Positions 32,042 through 41,227 of a stretch of DNA of 64,000 bases are shown here, one piece after another. The notes under the pieces were generated by a model, which saw only the letters and a program-made list of their open reading frames with translations, was not told the DNA's origin and made no database searches. The translations under genes were made by a program, and so were the position numbers. This DNA comes from Phragmitibacter flavus (GTDB lineage Bacteria; Verrucomicrobiota; Verrucomicrobiia; Verrucomicrobiales; Verrucomicrobiaceae), in contig NZ_VAUV01000005.1 in the NCBI RefSeq assembly GCF_005780165.1, positions 62,001 to 126,000 of the forward strand, read 5' to 3'. Positions within the stretch are counted from its first letter, which is position 1; every line of letters starts with the position of its first letter.

Positions 32042-34984
32042 ATGACAATCCTTTGCAAATCAAAGCTATTACGCATCTTCTTAGGTGCAGCTGTTATTAC
32101 AGGAGCATTCCTTGAGGGAATTTCTTACGGGCAGACATTTCCCACTACTGGAAGCCAATATATCTGGAAAGTTGGCGACGGCACCTACAGTGACTGGACC
32201 ACAAATTTCTCCTTTAACAATGCCGCTCCGACGTCGGCACCCAATGCAGCGCGAGATGTGGTCTTTGGGTGGGAAGGCACTCCCTCTACTGCAGTTATTT
32301 CTCTCGATCCATTGGTAACAGCCACTGGTTCCACATTCCCATCAAACGGAAACGCCAGGAGCTTTAACATCTACGACGGTGACTACACATTTGATTTCAA
32401 CGGCAGCACCTCCACCATTCCTTGGAGCAATAAAATCTGGCGATTCGGCAATGGTGCGGGCAACACACCAACAGTGCATTTCACTGATTCGACGAATGCA
32501 GATCAATCCATCGTGTTTACAAATCTGGTGATTGGCGACAATGGAAGCTCCAACAATGTTTGGGGGGGGGGAGATGCGACCATCACCTTTGACCCAAATG
32601 TGACGCACTCTCTTACTACCGCTGGCACTCTGACTGTGGGCTCGACAGCCGGAGGAGGGGGGAATGAGTTCAACGTGCAGGCCGGACAAAACATCACGCG
32701 GGGCGCGATCACCGTGAATGCTGGGGCGGGTAACAAGATTTCGGTAAGTGGTGGGGGCATGCTTTCCACGACGGCGGCGACAACGGTTGGAGCAGGTGCC
32801 GGGCTTGTCGTCGAAGGGCAAGATAGCAATTTCACAAGGATCGGCAGCACCGAGTTCACTATTTCCGGTGACGTTGTGGTGAGCAATCGAGCAACGATCA
32901 ACCAAAGTGGCAATGGCAATGTCCTCGCTGTCAACAGCGGTGGTAGTTTGACCGTGGATAATAGCGCTTTTGCCATAGAGCGCGCTGGAATAAACGGCAA
33001 CAATACTGTTCCCGCAACGATCAGCGGGCTGCTAGATGTTAGCAACGGCGGACAGTTTACAGGCACGTTCACCGGTGACACGGCACTCCAAAGTCTATTT
33101 AGAGTGAGCAGCACGGGTCATGTGGTGGTGGACAACGGGAGCACCTTCTCCATCAACAACGAGTTGGAATTGCAAGGGGGGGCTCAGTTCGAGGTGAAGG
33201 GCAACAGCGCGGCAGAAGTTGGAACATACGCCACCTATTATTTCAGTAGTAATTATGTTATTACGGATACGCCGAGCGTGGAAGAGGGGAGCGCGTTCCG
33301 CTTTGATGCGTTGAAGTTGATCAACAGAAACGCCGTGGCACCCCAGTTTGGAACCACAGAATACGTAAATTTGCTCAATGCCGACGGCTACGCCAAAGGT
33401 CTGCTGATCTGGGGAACCGGAGGAACGATTGTCGGCCAGTTCAGTGGTCATACCGAGGCGTATCTGGCTTTAGCATCCGGCACTCGGCTGCAACTGGACG
33501 GGCAGGCGAGCACGCTCTACAGCGTCTCCCGGTTTACCGTGCAAGAAGGCGCATCGCTGGAAGGGACGGGCACGGTGGATACTGGATCTTTCACCAATCT
33601 GGGTCTCATCAACGCCGGGAAGAACGACGGTGCCGCCGGTGAGGCCGGGGTGCTGAACATTAGTGGAAGCACCATCCAGGGCCAGGGGGATGTGACGTTT
33701 GACATCTTCGGCCATGATGCGCCGGGCGTGAGCTATGATCAGGTGCGCGCGTCTGGCGTTGACTCGGCAGGGCTAGGCACGGTGAGCGTGAACGTGTGGG
33801 ATCGCGGCGACGGCGGGCTGGACAATTTGTTTGCAAGCACCTTCTTCGAGCTGTTCCGCAACACGAGCGGCGGGGACCTGAATCTGCAAAGTGTCGCGGG
33901 TTATGATTTCAGCCAATCCAGCGCTGTGCTGGGGGATCTCGGCTTGGGCTGGGACACCAGTGAGTTCGCGGCTACCGGGGTGCTGACCTTGCAGGAAGTG
34001 GCCCGGCTGGTCTTTGAGGACGCGGTCACCGGCGAGGAACTGGCCCCCGGCTCGACCTTGGACCATGGACAGAAGCTAAAGGTGACCAATGCTCTCTATG
34101 GCTTCCTGTCGGTAGGTGAATTCACCGAGATTGGTGACGGGGTGGATGCCTCCATCACTTCCAAGGAGGTGAGCAACGCGGGCTTTGAAGTGTATGGTCT
34201 GGACGCAGGCACGGAGATCGCCAAATTTGATGGGGAAGAATACCACTTCACCGAAGGCACCGTGTCTTTCGTGAACGTCAACGCGCTGAACGGCACCCAT
34301 CGCGCGACTCTCAGAGTCGGCTTCGACCACGGCAATCCGGACGTAACCGCCACGCCCGTGGTGCGCGAGTGGGAGCTGAGTCAAACCGTGGCCAGTGCTA
34401 CCGCCGCGACTTACGGGGAAACTTACACGGCTTATGTGGACGCCGGCGGGAGTTATGCCGGGTTCTGGCTGGAAAGTCAGGACGGCACCATGGCCAGGTT
34501 AAAGGGCGGCCAGGCCTCCAGCGCGGTGATTCTGCAAATGAGCTTCGATGACATGACAGGGGAAGTGACCGGAGGAGCCAACAGCCCGCAGTTCCTCAGC
34601 GATGTGGTGAGCGTCACGGGCACAGGCGATGACTGGTTCGTGCTCGAACTCACCTATAACGAAGAGGAATATCTCGGGTTGTATGGAGAGCTTGGCGCGA
34701 CGGACATGGACGCGCCGCTGTTGGCCTGGTTCGACGGTAACGATTGGGTGAACGCCGTGTTGGGAAACACGAGCGGCACCGCGCAATACTACTCGGGCTT
34801 GTGGCAGGAAAGTTACGGCCTGGGTTCTTATGGATGGGATGAAGAAACCGGCATGGTGTGGGCGGTGCTGGACCACAACAGTGACTTTGGAGTGCTGGGT
34901 GGCAGCGTAGTGCCTGAACCAAGCCGGATGGTTTTGGTGCTGTTGGGGGCGATGGCTTTGATCTTCCATCGCAAGCGGAGGTGA
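32042..34984 (+). CDS. PEP-CTERM surface protein
   Basis: A 980-residue exported protein: signal peptide (KLLRIFLGAAVITGAFLEG), a Gly/Thr/Asn-rich beta-helix body (for example SGGGMLSTTAATTVGAGAGL), and a textbook PEP-CTERM tail, VVPEPSRMVLVLLGAMALIF followed by HRKRR. That tail is recognised by an exosortase (EpsH family), which is not encoded here. The protein should be processed and displayed or released in connection with exopolysaccharide. A run of ten G's at 32562-32571 (codons near residue 174) makes the gene prone to frameshift by slippage. It starts 14 bases after the terminator of the preceding gene. No enzymatic domain is recognised. Confidence 0.87.
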   Translation: MTILCKSKLLRIFLGAAVITGAFLEGISYGQTFPTTGSQYIWKVGDGTYSDWTTNFSFNNAAPTSAPNAARDVVFGWEGTPSTAVISLDPLVTATGSTFPSNGNARSFNIYDGDYTFDFNGSTSTIPWSNKIWRFGNGAGNTPTVHFTDSTNADQSIVFTNLVIGDNGSSNNVWGGGDATITFDPNVTHSLTTAGTLTVGSTAGGGGNEFNVQAGQNITRGAITVNAGAGNKISVSGGGMLSTTAATTVGAGAGLVVEGQDSNFTRIGSTEFTISGDVVVSNRATINQSGNGNVLAVNSGGSLTVDNSAFAIERAGINGNNTVPATISGLLDVSNGGQFTGTFTGDTALQSLFRVSSTGHVVVDNGSTFSINNELELQGGAQFEVKGNSAAEVGTYATYYFSSNYVITDTPSVEEGSAFRFDALKLINRNAVAPQFGTTEYVNLLNADGYAKGLLIWGTGGTIVGQFSGHTEAYLALASGTRLQLDGQASTLYSVSRFTVQEGASLEGTGTVDTGSFTNLGLINAGKNDGAAGEAGVLNISGSTIQGQGDVTFDIFGHDAPGVSYDQVRASGVDSAGLGTVSVNVWDRGDGGLDNLFASTFFELFRNTSGGDLNLQSVAGYDFSQSSAVLGDLGLGWDTSEFAATGVLTLQEVARLVFEDAVTGEELAPGSTLDHGQKLKVTNALYGFLSVGEFTEIGDGVDASITSKEVSNAGFEVYGLDAGTEIAKFDGEEYHFTEGTVSFVNVNALNGTHRATLRVGFDHGNPDVTATPVVREWELSQTVASATAATYGETYTAYVDAGGSYAGFWLESQDGTMARLKGGQASSAVILQMSFDDMTGEVTGGANSPQFLSDVVSVTGTGDDWFVLELTYNEEEYLGLYGELGATDMDAPLLAWFDGNDWVNAVLGNTSGTAQYYSGLWQESYGLGSYGWDEETGMVWAVLDHNSDFGVLGGSVVPEPSRMVLVLLGAMALIFHRKRR
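32562..32571 (+). repeat. Poly-G tract (G10) inside the PEP-CTERM gene
   Basis: Ten consecutive G's read as TGG GGG GGG GGA in frame. A gain or loss of one base would truncate the surface protein soon after residue 174. A shorter G7 run lies near 33174 in the same gene. Confidence 0.7.
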
Positions 34985-35029
34985 CAAGATGGAGGGCGGG
35001 ACAGGCCGATGGCGTGTCTCAAATCGGAA

Positions 35030-35061
35030 GCCTGGAACTGGTGGCGCGGTTCCAGGCCTTT
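35030..35061 (+). terminator. Terminator-like hairpin after the PEP-CTERM gene
   Basis: GCCTGGAAC (35030-35038) and GTTCCAGGC (35049-35057) form a perfect 9-bp stem with a 10-base loop, followed by CTTTAAG. It lies 46 bases after the stop codon. The U-tract is poor, so termination may be partial. Confidence 0.6.
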
Positions 35062-35356
35062 AAGTCAATTTCATTAAGCCAGACATAGAAAAATGAAACA
35101 ACCACTGTTAAGCGACAACGAGAAAAGTGCGGCGGTCTGGCGCCGTCTGGGGGGGGAGGCATGGGTTTGGGAAACCGATGCCCGCCATCGATCGCTTGCG
35201 GTGGCTCCCGGACAACTCCCGGCGGCGTCAGACCATTGCACTTTGATGAGGAAGAGCAGGAAACGCGCCGAGATAGGGGTTTCTTTCGGGAAAGCAATCA
35301 AAAGCAAGTTTGGCCCTGCCTCCGGGGGCGGGAAGCGGCAGTATGCAATTTCCCCT
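35062..35356. other. Gap between the PEP-CTERM terminator and the toxin gene
   Basis: Nearly 300 bases. A forward frame begins at 35093 with a plausible protein start (KQPLLSDNEKSAAVWRRLGG) but then runs antisense through the toxin-antitoxin pair, so at most it marks a gene fragment. Reverse frames here have no recognisable content. Confidence 0.35.
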
Positions 35357-35923
35357 TTACTGGAGCGGCAGGAAATAACCGGCGATGCACGCCGGGTTGC
35401 GCACGCAAATCTGAATGTGGTCCAGCTGCCGGATGCCTGCGGTGGGATAAAGAGGCTCGCCCTCGGTGAAGAAAGCGCGCACGGTGTCGAAGGGAGCCTG
35501 GTAGTCTTCTTCTCTAAAAACGTGGAGGGATTGGAATACGGCGCAATCAAGAGCGCGCGCTCCCAAATCTTTTCCAGTATTGGCCGGAACGGGTTGGTTG
35601 GCTTCCCGAAACACGCCCAACATGCGCTCATAGGCATTTTTGACGAGGTCGAGATGCTCGACCTGAACCAAATCAAGACAGCTTCTCAACTCAATGATCG
35701 CTCCGAGAACGGCGGGACGTTTCACTTTACCACGCTGTTTGCTGGACTCATCCAGCGCCCAGCGATGGGCGCGTTCAAAGCTGTCTTCCCAGAAGTAGAG
35801 ACCGTGGCCAAGCCAGTCGTAATCGTTCTCACTGGGATTCAACGCATCCTCACCCGCCACGATCTTCTTGGCGACGCTTGCATCACAGCCGTGATACCCC
35901 AAAGCGTATCGATTCCAAGGCAT
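35357..35923 (-). CDS. Putative ADP-ribosyltransferase-like toxin of a toxin-antitoxin pair
   Basis: A 188-residue cytoplasmic protein. The N-terminal blocks GYHGCD (9-14) and NDYDWLGHGLYFWE (33-46), then a helix with RAHRWALDES, match a widespread family with the PARP/ADP-ribosyltransferase-like pattern (H...Y/F...) that is usually encoded after a small partner gene. A conserved C-terminal part has ALDCAVFQSLH and IRQLDHIQICVRNP. The upstream gene ends 9 bases before its ATG, a classical TA layout. It lies on the strand opposite to the surrounding cassette genes. The enzymatic reaction is inference; the target is unknown. Confidence 0.7.
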   Translation of the reverse strand: MPWNRYALGYHGCDASVAKKIVAGEDALNPSENDYDWLGHGLYFWEDSFERAHRWALDESSKQRGKVKRPAVLGAIIELRSCLDLVQVEHLDLVKNAYERMLGVFREANQPVPANTGKDLGARALDCAVFQSLHVFREEDYQAPFDTVRAFFTEGEPLYPTAGIRQLDHIQICVRNPACIAGYFLPLQ

Positions 35924-35932
35924 GGAGCTTGT

Positions 35933-36121
35933 TTAACGGTAAGGTTTGGCGAGCTTGCCTTCTGTATCGAGAATGCCAGCACGCTTGAGGAAAGCAATCG
36001 CTGTCTTTTTCGACTTGGTCACACGCTTGTAAGTAGTCTCAATGGATTTAAGTTCGGCTTCCACATCCAAACGATATGGCGAGCCATGAAGGGTGGGGGT
36101 GCTGATGGTGCTCTTGGCCAT
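35933..36121 (-). CDS. Putative antitoxin partner
   Basis: A 62-residue basic protein starting at the ATG 36119-36121; a longer reading from 36241 runs through a repeat and is not used. The pattern LKSIETTYKRVTKSKKTAIA, then FLKRAGILDTEGKLAKPYR, is the short helical type with a C-terminal 'GKL-K-YR' ending often found in front of GYHGCD-type toxins. The stop lies 9 bases before the toxin start. It presumably binds and neutralises the toxin and autoregulates; inferred from gene pairing. Confidence 0.65.
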   Translation of the reverse strand: MAKSTISTPTLHGSPYRLDVEAELKSIETTYKRVTKSKKTAIAFLKRAGILDTEGKLAKPYR

Positions 36122-36231
36122 GTTGCCAAGAATACAGGGGAAAGCTCCCAGGTGCCAGTGGAATTTTGCTCGGGGAGGTTGGCTGGCAATTCTCCCAGGG
36201 GAGGCGGACGTTTGTCTCGCGGTTTTGCAGG

Positions 36232-36303
36232 CTGTCCGCATTCCATGGAGCGGTGCGGCGAGGGCGTTGCGAGAAACCAGCGGACAAGAATGTCCGCACT
36301 CCT
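36232..36303. repeat. REP-like palindromic element in front of cassette A
   Basis: GCGGAC (36280-36285), AAGAAT, GTCCGC (36292-36297) is a perfect hairpin. An inverted partial copy (CTGTCCGCATTCCATGGAG) lies at 36232-36250. It is of the same type as the hairpin at 28613 and sits about 25 bases before the cassette A start, so it is transcribed in the leader if the promoter is upstream. Confidence 0.6.
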
Positions 36304-36324
36304 TCCTTTTTGTTTACAAAACCC

Positions 36325-39300
36325 ATGATTATTTCCAAACATCATTGCCGATCTGACAGGGGCGTCTCCCTGCTCCTCACGCTGATCATCATTTCCGCCG
36401 TCGTTGTATTGTTGACCATCATGGCGCGGTTGGTGTCGGTGGACAAGCGGGTGAGCGCTGGTTACAGCAACATTCTGCGTGCTGAACTCGCGGCCAAGGC
36501 GGGCGTGGCGGATGCCTCGGAGGTTTTGCTTGACCTGTTTCAGAAATATCCGGATTCGGTGACTTATTGGGATCGCCAGTTGGGGGCGACGGAAACGCCG
36601 GGCACGGTGTTCATGTTTCGCGATCTGCCGCCAAACCAAGAATACGTCGGGAGCAACGGAGCGGCGAAGGTGTATGCCAGGCCCTTGATCTCCGGAGCGG
36701 AGACGAAGGAGTTCTATCCGACAAATGAATATGCGCAAACACTTCCAGAGACGGCGGTGGAGGCGGCGGAGTCCACGGACATAAACTTGCCCAAGCGTTT
36801 CAATGGCAAAGACGAAAAGGGCTGGATCGGTGCGCCTCCGGGGAAGACCACACTGCCAGGCAAAACCAATCTCGAAATCCGCGTGCCGTGGGTGGAAATC
36901 ACAGATGAGGACGGACTTGTGGTGTCCCGCTATGCGTATTGGGTGGAAGACGAAAGTTTCAAGCTGAACGTGAACAAGACGCATGAGCGACTGCGCGGTG
37001 ATGTGGCAACCGAGTCGGCCGGAACTACCGGGGAATACCAGCCGCTTGCGAGCCTGCGCGGGTTATTCGATTCGATGGTTGCGACCAGTGTGCATGAGGC
37101 GCGGACGAAACTGACAGCTACGGACAGCCGGATGCTGTCGCCGATGCAGATAGGGCATACCACTGTGTTGCCAGATGAAATGACGGCGGAAGAGTTTGGT
37201 CGAGAATATCGTTTTTTGCTCACTACGGAGAGCACCGGGTTGGATTTGTCTCGTATTGGGGCGAAGCGGCTGAACGTGAACCATGTTGTGCGGCACAGCC
37301 TTAGAGAGGCTTCACTGGATGCGACGGGCAAGCCGGATTTGAGCAGCGGCGACGTTGCCGAAGAAGTGGGCAAAGGAGTGGAGCGCCTCGAAGCGGCCAT
37401 TCATGCCAATGCACCACGTTTCGGCCAGCGATTCTACCGGCTGAATGATGCTGATCTGCTCGTCCCTACCCCCAGCGGTTCGGGCACGGCGGCGGTTGTT
37501 TCCGGGAAGAACAGCCTGGATGTGCTTCGCACCGCCCTTGATTCCCATGAGGAAATGTATGTGCGCAAGGTGGCAGCGAATTTGTTTGATTATATCAGTC
37601 CGTCCGCGAATCCGACGGTGATCGACAACGGAGGCAATGTGCTGCTGGGGACTCCCATGTATGCACCGGACATCTGGCAAACCATGGAAACTGTCGGGAC
37701 TGAGGAAAATGCACTGGTGGCAGTAGGCAAGAAACGGCTGCCTTACTTCACGGAATACATGCTGCATGTGAAGCAGGCGACAGGATGGAATGACCGGTCG
37801 CCGATGAATGATACCAATGGATATAGAGACTACTGGCTGGAGATTGACCATTACTTTGAGTTCTGGAACATGACCAACAAGGATATTGTTCCCGCTAACG
37901 GCGACCTTGGACCCGACCCTTATCTCGCATTGGAGAACCAGCCGGGCATTGCGGTTGCCGATGACACACTGATGCCCCCCAGCAACGGGCGTCCGGGTAG
38001 TGACGTGCATGAGGGACGGCCCTTCGAAATCAAGCTGGATGAGCAATTCATTACCGACGCTGGTGATGAAGACCTGATTTTTCGAGCCGGGTCAGTTACC
38101 GTCATCACCACAGATCCCAATTACAAAACGAAAGGGCCAAGCTGGATAAGCAACAAGAAGGTGTATGCAGCAAAAGCACTCTATCAGTTGGGAACGGATG
38201 TGACGTGCTCGGATGCTAGCACCTTTTATGGTCCCAAATTTGAAGAAAGAGTGGAGGGCAGCAGGATGATACCTCCAGCCAATGCTCGACGTTATCATAT
38301 CATCAGCTACGATGGTCGCACTGATCGTGAGATCCAGTTCGGGCGCAACATGGAAGGTGCGACAACTATGAAAGTGGTGCTGGGGAACGGGTATGGATTG
38401 TTGGACGCCCATCCCTCCCTGGCGATGGACAAGAATACTACGAACATGCTTGTCGTCAAAAGTGGGAGAGATAACATGTATCGCGGCAGCATTGCGGATG
38501 GTGGCTTGACGGGGCAGTTTGACCCAAGAGGTAACCTTGAGCCACTGGACTATCATTTGGAAGCGGCCTCTTCTACGACGGCCACGGATGTCAGTAATAC
38601 TTCGATGGGCCGTTTGAACGGGCAGGCCGGGACGGACACCGGACCCAAGGACAGCCACCTGGGGGATATTGCCAGGGAAGAGTTTGCTGACACCTCGTAT
38701 TGGAAATCTGATCGGGTTTCCTATGTTCAAGGGGCTTCAACAGGTCCGATGGTTGTGGCGGGCGAAGCAATGAAATCTATTGGCGAACTTGGTCATGTGT
38801 TTGATCCCGTCCGGGTGGGTTCCACGGACATGACGCATCTGCGCAGACGGCGCGCCGGTGGGCGCACGCTGACCGTCGGCCAGCCGGACAACGCCTGGGA
38901 CGGCACGCGCACCGCTGCGGTAACGACGGCGGAGATGGCGTTTCAGACCTCCCGTAGCCGGGGTTGGACGGCCTGGCGTCTGGCTGATATTTTTACGGTG
39001 CGCGAGGATAAGAGCATGCGTGGTGATGCCAAAGTGGCAGTGGAGGGGCTTTACAACATCAACGGGTTCCTGCGCGACGAAGGGCAGTCGCTCAAGGCGT
39101 TTTTGCAGGGGGTGAACTTTGAACCGGGCGAACAGTCCGATTCCAACCTGGCAGGCAAAACTCTTTCCACATCCGACATGGAGAGCTTGTTAAGGGATAA
39201 TCTCCTGACGGTCATCCCGCCCAACCAACTCAAGTCGGGCGGAAACGCGCTGGCCAATCTCATGTCCCAGAGACTACGGCGGAACATTCCCCGGCGTTTC

Positions 39301-39705
39301 AGCCCGCTATGGGAGCGGGGGGAGCTTTCCCAACTGGCAATGTTTGACCCCGCCGCGACTTTGGGACCGTTACTTCATACAGGCGTCAACGCGAACCAGG
39401 TGAATGACCGTGGACGAGAGGAGATTTTTCGTCGGTTGGTGGATATGATTACTACCAAAGGCAGCACTTACAGTGTGTATGTGGTGGGGCAGGCACTCAA
39501 CAGGTTGGGCAACCCCATTTCCACCAAGGCGCAACGGGTGACGGTGCGGTTGCATCCGGTATTTGATCCTGTGCTTTACGAGCCGGAGGATGAGTATGGT
39601 GCGGGAGGAGATAACTTTGATCCTACTGATGTCACAGAGGTGGAAAAACGGTTCCGTGCACCGGATGCCTGGACTGTGGAAATCGTGAACGTAGAGGACG
39701 CCTGA
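36325..39705 (+). CDS. Verru_Chthon cassette protein A-like, PilX/GspK-type N-terminus
   Basis: An 1126-residue protein. The ATG at 36325 puts one N-terminal hydrophobic helix (RGVSLLLTLIIISAVVVLLT) right after a short basic leader, in the style of PilX/GspK. It continues VDKRVSAGYSNILRAELAAK, typical of pilus-tip-like proteins. The large remainder is periplasmic or extracellular, beta-rich and without known enzymatic motifs. Size and neighbours (B and C upstream, D downstream) match cassette protein A, known only from Verrucomicrobia. By analogy with GspK it may cap a short pseudopilus built from B, C and D; that is inference. Upstream in-frame sequence from 36166 lies in a repeat and is excluded. 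Confidence 0.75.
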   Translation: MIISKHHCRSDRGVSLLLTLIIISAVVVLLTIMARLVSVDKRVSAGYSNILRAELAAKAGVADASEVLLDLFQKYPDSVTYWDRQLGATETPGTVFMFRDLPPNQEYVGSNGAAKVYARPLISGAETKEFYPTNEYAQTLPETAVEAAESTDINLPKRFNGKDEKGWIGAPPGKTTLPGKTNLEIRVPWVEITDEDGLVVSRYAYWVEDESFKLNVNKTHERLRGDVATESAGTTGEYQPLASLRGLFDSMVATSVHEARTKLTATDSRMLSPMQIGHTTVLPDEMTAEEFGREYRFLLTTESTGLDLSRIGAKRLNVNHVVRHSLREASLDATGKPDLSSGDVAEEVGKGVERLEAAIHANAPRFGQRFYRLNDADLLVPTPSGSGTAAVVSGKNSLDVLRTALDSHEEMYVRKVAANLFDYISPSANPTVIDNGGNVLLGTPMYAPDIWQTMETVGTEENALVAVGKKRLPYFTEYMLHVKQATGWNDRSPMNDTNGYRDYWLEIDHYFEFWNMTNKDIVPANGDLGPDPYLALENQPGIAVADDTLMPPSNGRPGSDVHEGRPFEIKLDEQFITDAGDEDLIFRAGSVTVITTDPNYKTKGPSWISNKKVYAAKALYQLGTDVTCSDASTFYGPKFEERVEGSRMIPPANARRYHIISYDGRTDREIQFGRNMEGATTMKVVLGNGYGLLDAHPSLAMDKNTTNMLVVKSGRDNMYRGSIADGGLTGQFDPRGNLEPLDYHLEAASSTTATDVSNTSMGRLNGQAGTDTGPKDSHLGDIAREEFADTSYWKSDRVSYVQGASTGPMVVAGEAMKSIGELGHVFDPVRVGSTDMTHLRRRRAGGRTLTVGQPDNAWDGTRTAAVTTAEMAFQTSRSRGWTAWRLADIFTVREDKSMRGDAKVAVEGLYNINGFLRDEGQSLKAFLQGVNFEPGEQSDSNLAGKTLSTSDMESLLRDNLLTVIPPNQLKSGGNALANLMSQRLRRNIPRRFSPLWERGELSQLAMFDPAATLGPLLHTGVNANQVNDRGREEIFRRLVDMITTKGSTYSVYVVGQALNRLGNPISTKAQRVTVRLHPVFDPVLYEPEDEYGAGGDNFDPTDVTEVEKRFRAPDAWTVEIVNVEDA

Positions 39706-39712
39706 GCATAAT

Positions 39713-40507
39713 ATGAAGAATATTCCTATCCAACCTGAATCAACACTATCGACGGCAAGCCGATGGAGTTGGACGAGTTTCACGGCGGTGATGATTCCTG
39801 CACTGTATTGTTTGGGAGCGTTTGTCTTCATCGCCGCACAGGAGCAGCCTGCTAACGAAGCTGACCTAGCAGCAGGACAGCAAGTGGCCTATGTGCGTTA
39901 TTGGGCGGTGCTGGGCGATCCTTCATCGCAGGCAACTTATTCATTGTTCGCGACACCTGACAACCCAGGCGGCGGCGACGAGAAGCAAGAAGTGTTTTCT
40001 GGACTAAAAGGCAGCTATCGAAGTGGCTTTGGTAAAGACTACTCCAAGGTCACACCGGGAAAACGCCGATACACCCTGGTTCTGGATGGCGATATGCAGG
40101 AGAAAGTGGCTGAGGTCGAACATGATTTTGAAAAAGGCTCCGCGTATGTTCTGATCGCAGCCTTTGAACATGGAAAGCCTGTGCTGAATCTCATCCCAGA
40201 GTTTCCCACGGAACCGGAGAAAGATGGAATTTATATCTACAATCTTCTTACGGAACCCGCCCTGAAAGTGCAAATCGGGAATTTTGAGCCTGAGGTGGTG
40301 CCTTCTTCAGTTTTTCTGCCGCTGCATATTCCCGCCGCCAAGACAGGTGGAAGTCCCGTTACTTTGCTCTACGAGTCCAAGCGAAAAACTCAGATCCGCA
40401 ACGCCGTTCGTTACGATGGCCATGGCAGGACCACTGTGGTGTTTATGCGAGATGGTTATAGCCGCCCGGCGGCTTTTGTTTATTCAGCCAACCCCGTCAC
40501 AGACTGA
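39713..40507 (+). CDS. Unknown exported protein between cassette A and D
   Basis: 264 residues. A hydrophobic N-terminal segment (TAVMIPALYCLGAFVFIAAQ) acts as signal peptide or anchor. The rest is beta-rich (YVRYWAVLGDPSSQATYSLF, RRYTLVLDGDMQEK, IYIYNLLTEPALKVQIGNF), resembling a small Ig-like or DUF-type periplasmic domain. I recognise no family with certainty. It lies 7 bases after cassette A and 4 bases before cassette D, so it belongs to that operon and may be a periplasmic partner of the pseudopilus. Confidence 0.65.
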   Translation: MKNIPIQPESTLSTASRWSWTSFTAVMIPALYCLGAFVFIAAQEQPANEADLAAGQQVAYVRYWAVLGDPSSQATYSLFATPDNPGGGDEKQEVFSGLKGSYRSGFGKDYSKVTPGKRRYTLVLDGDMQEKVAEVEHDFEKGSAYVLIAAFEHGKPVLNLIPEFPTEPEKDGIYIYNLLTEPALKVQIGNFEPEVVPSSVFLPLHIPAAKTGGSPVTLLYESKRKTQIRNAVRYDGHGRTTVVFMRDGYSRPAAFVYSANPVTD

Positions 40508-40511
40508 AACC

Positions 40512-41219
40512 ATGAACGGAATGCAATTCTCTTTACCCATGCAGAGACCGCAAAGGCCATCCGGCTTCACCTTGATCGAACTGATCGTGGTGGTGGCAGT
40601 CATTGCAGTATTGGTGTCATTGACGGCGATGACGGTGATGGGGTTGCAGTCGCCGGGTTCGCGACAGGGGGCGATGTTGCAAATTACCCAGGCGCTGGAG
40701 GAGGCACGCATGACGGCCATTGAGCAAAGTGCAACAGTCTATGTTGGGTTTGCTGATGCCGGTCATCCCGATGAGGAAAAAAAGCTTTGCGCCCATTTGC
40801 TTTTTCGTGAATACACGACGGAGGAAGTCGCGGCCATGACTGCACCGCCTGCCGCCAACACTTACAAGGCATTGACGGGCTGGAACCTGCTGCCTAAGGG
40901 ATTTTATCTTGATCCAGGCACGGTGGATTCGTTGCTGGCGGGAGATACGATCAAGATGGATGTCGTGGGATTGCCGGGGGAGCCGGAGAGCGTGTATGCG
41001 ATTGCCTTTGGATCGCTGGGTCAAGTGGTGAAGCCGGAGCAGACGGCGCTCGCGCCGATGGTGGTGATGCCGGCGGAGCTGGTGGATGGATCTGGAGCTT
41101 TAAAAAAGGTCCCCAACAGCGATGCCAGTGCCTTCAGTGTCCAGATTAACCGGTTTACGGGGCGGGTGAAAACTTATGATGGACTGCCCGTCACGGAACC
41201 ATCCGGCCCATCAGAATAA
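40512..41219 (+). CDS. Verru_Chthon cassette protein D-like pseudopilin
   Basis: A 235-residue pilin-like protein. The ATG at 40512 gives a 19-residue leader ending PSG-FTLIELIVVVAV, followed by a hydrophobic helix (IAVLVSLTAMTVM) and a GspH-like body starting MLQITQALEEARMTAIEQSA. Upstream in-frame starts would overlap the preceding gene heavily. Position behind cassette A supports cassette D. GspH/FimT is the general superfamily. It ends 8 bases before the ABC transporter ATPase gene, suggesting one transcript. Confidence 0.76.
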   Translation: MNGMQFSLPMQRPQRPSGFTLIELIVVVAVIAVLVSLTAMTVMGLQSPGSRQGAMLQITQALEEARMTAIEQSATVYVGFADAGHPDEEKKLCAHLLFREYTTEEVAAMTAPPAANTYKALTGWNLLPKGFYLDPGTVDSLLAGDTIKMDVVGLPGEPESVYAIAFGSLGQVVKPEQTALAPMVVMPAELVDGSGALKKVPNSDASAFSVQINRFTGRVKTYDGLPVTEPSGPSE

Positions 41220-41227
41220 ACAAAAAA

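Noticed and set aside
35093-36328. Forward open frame of 411 codons
   Set aside because: It runs antisense over the toxin-antitoxin pair, whose proteins show family motifs. Its own translation has no recognisable domain after the first ~40 residues and ends in repeat DNA.
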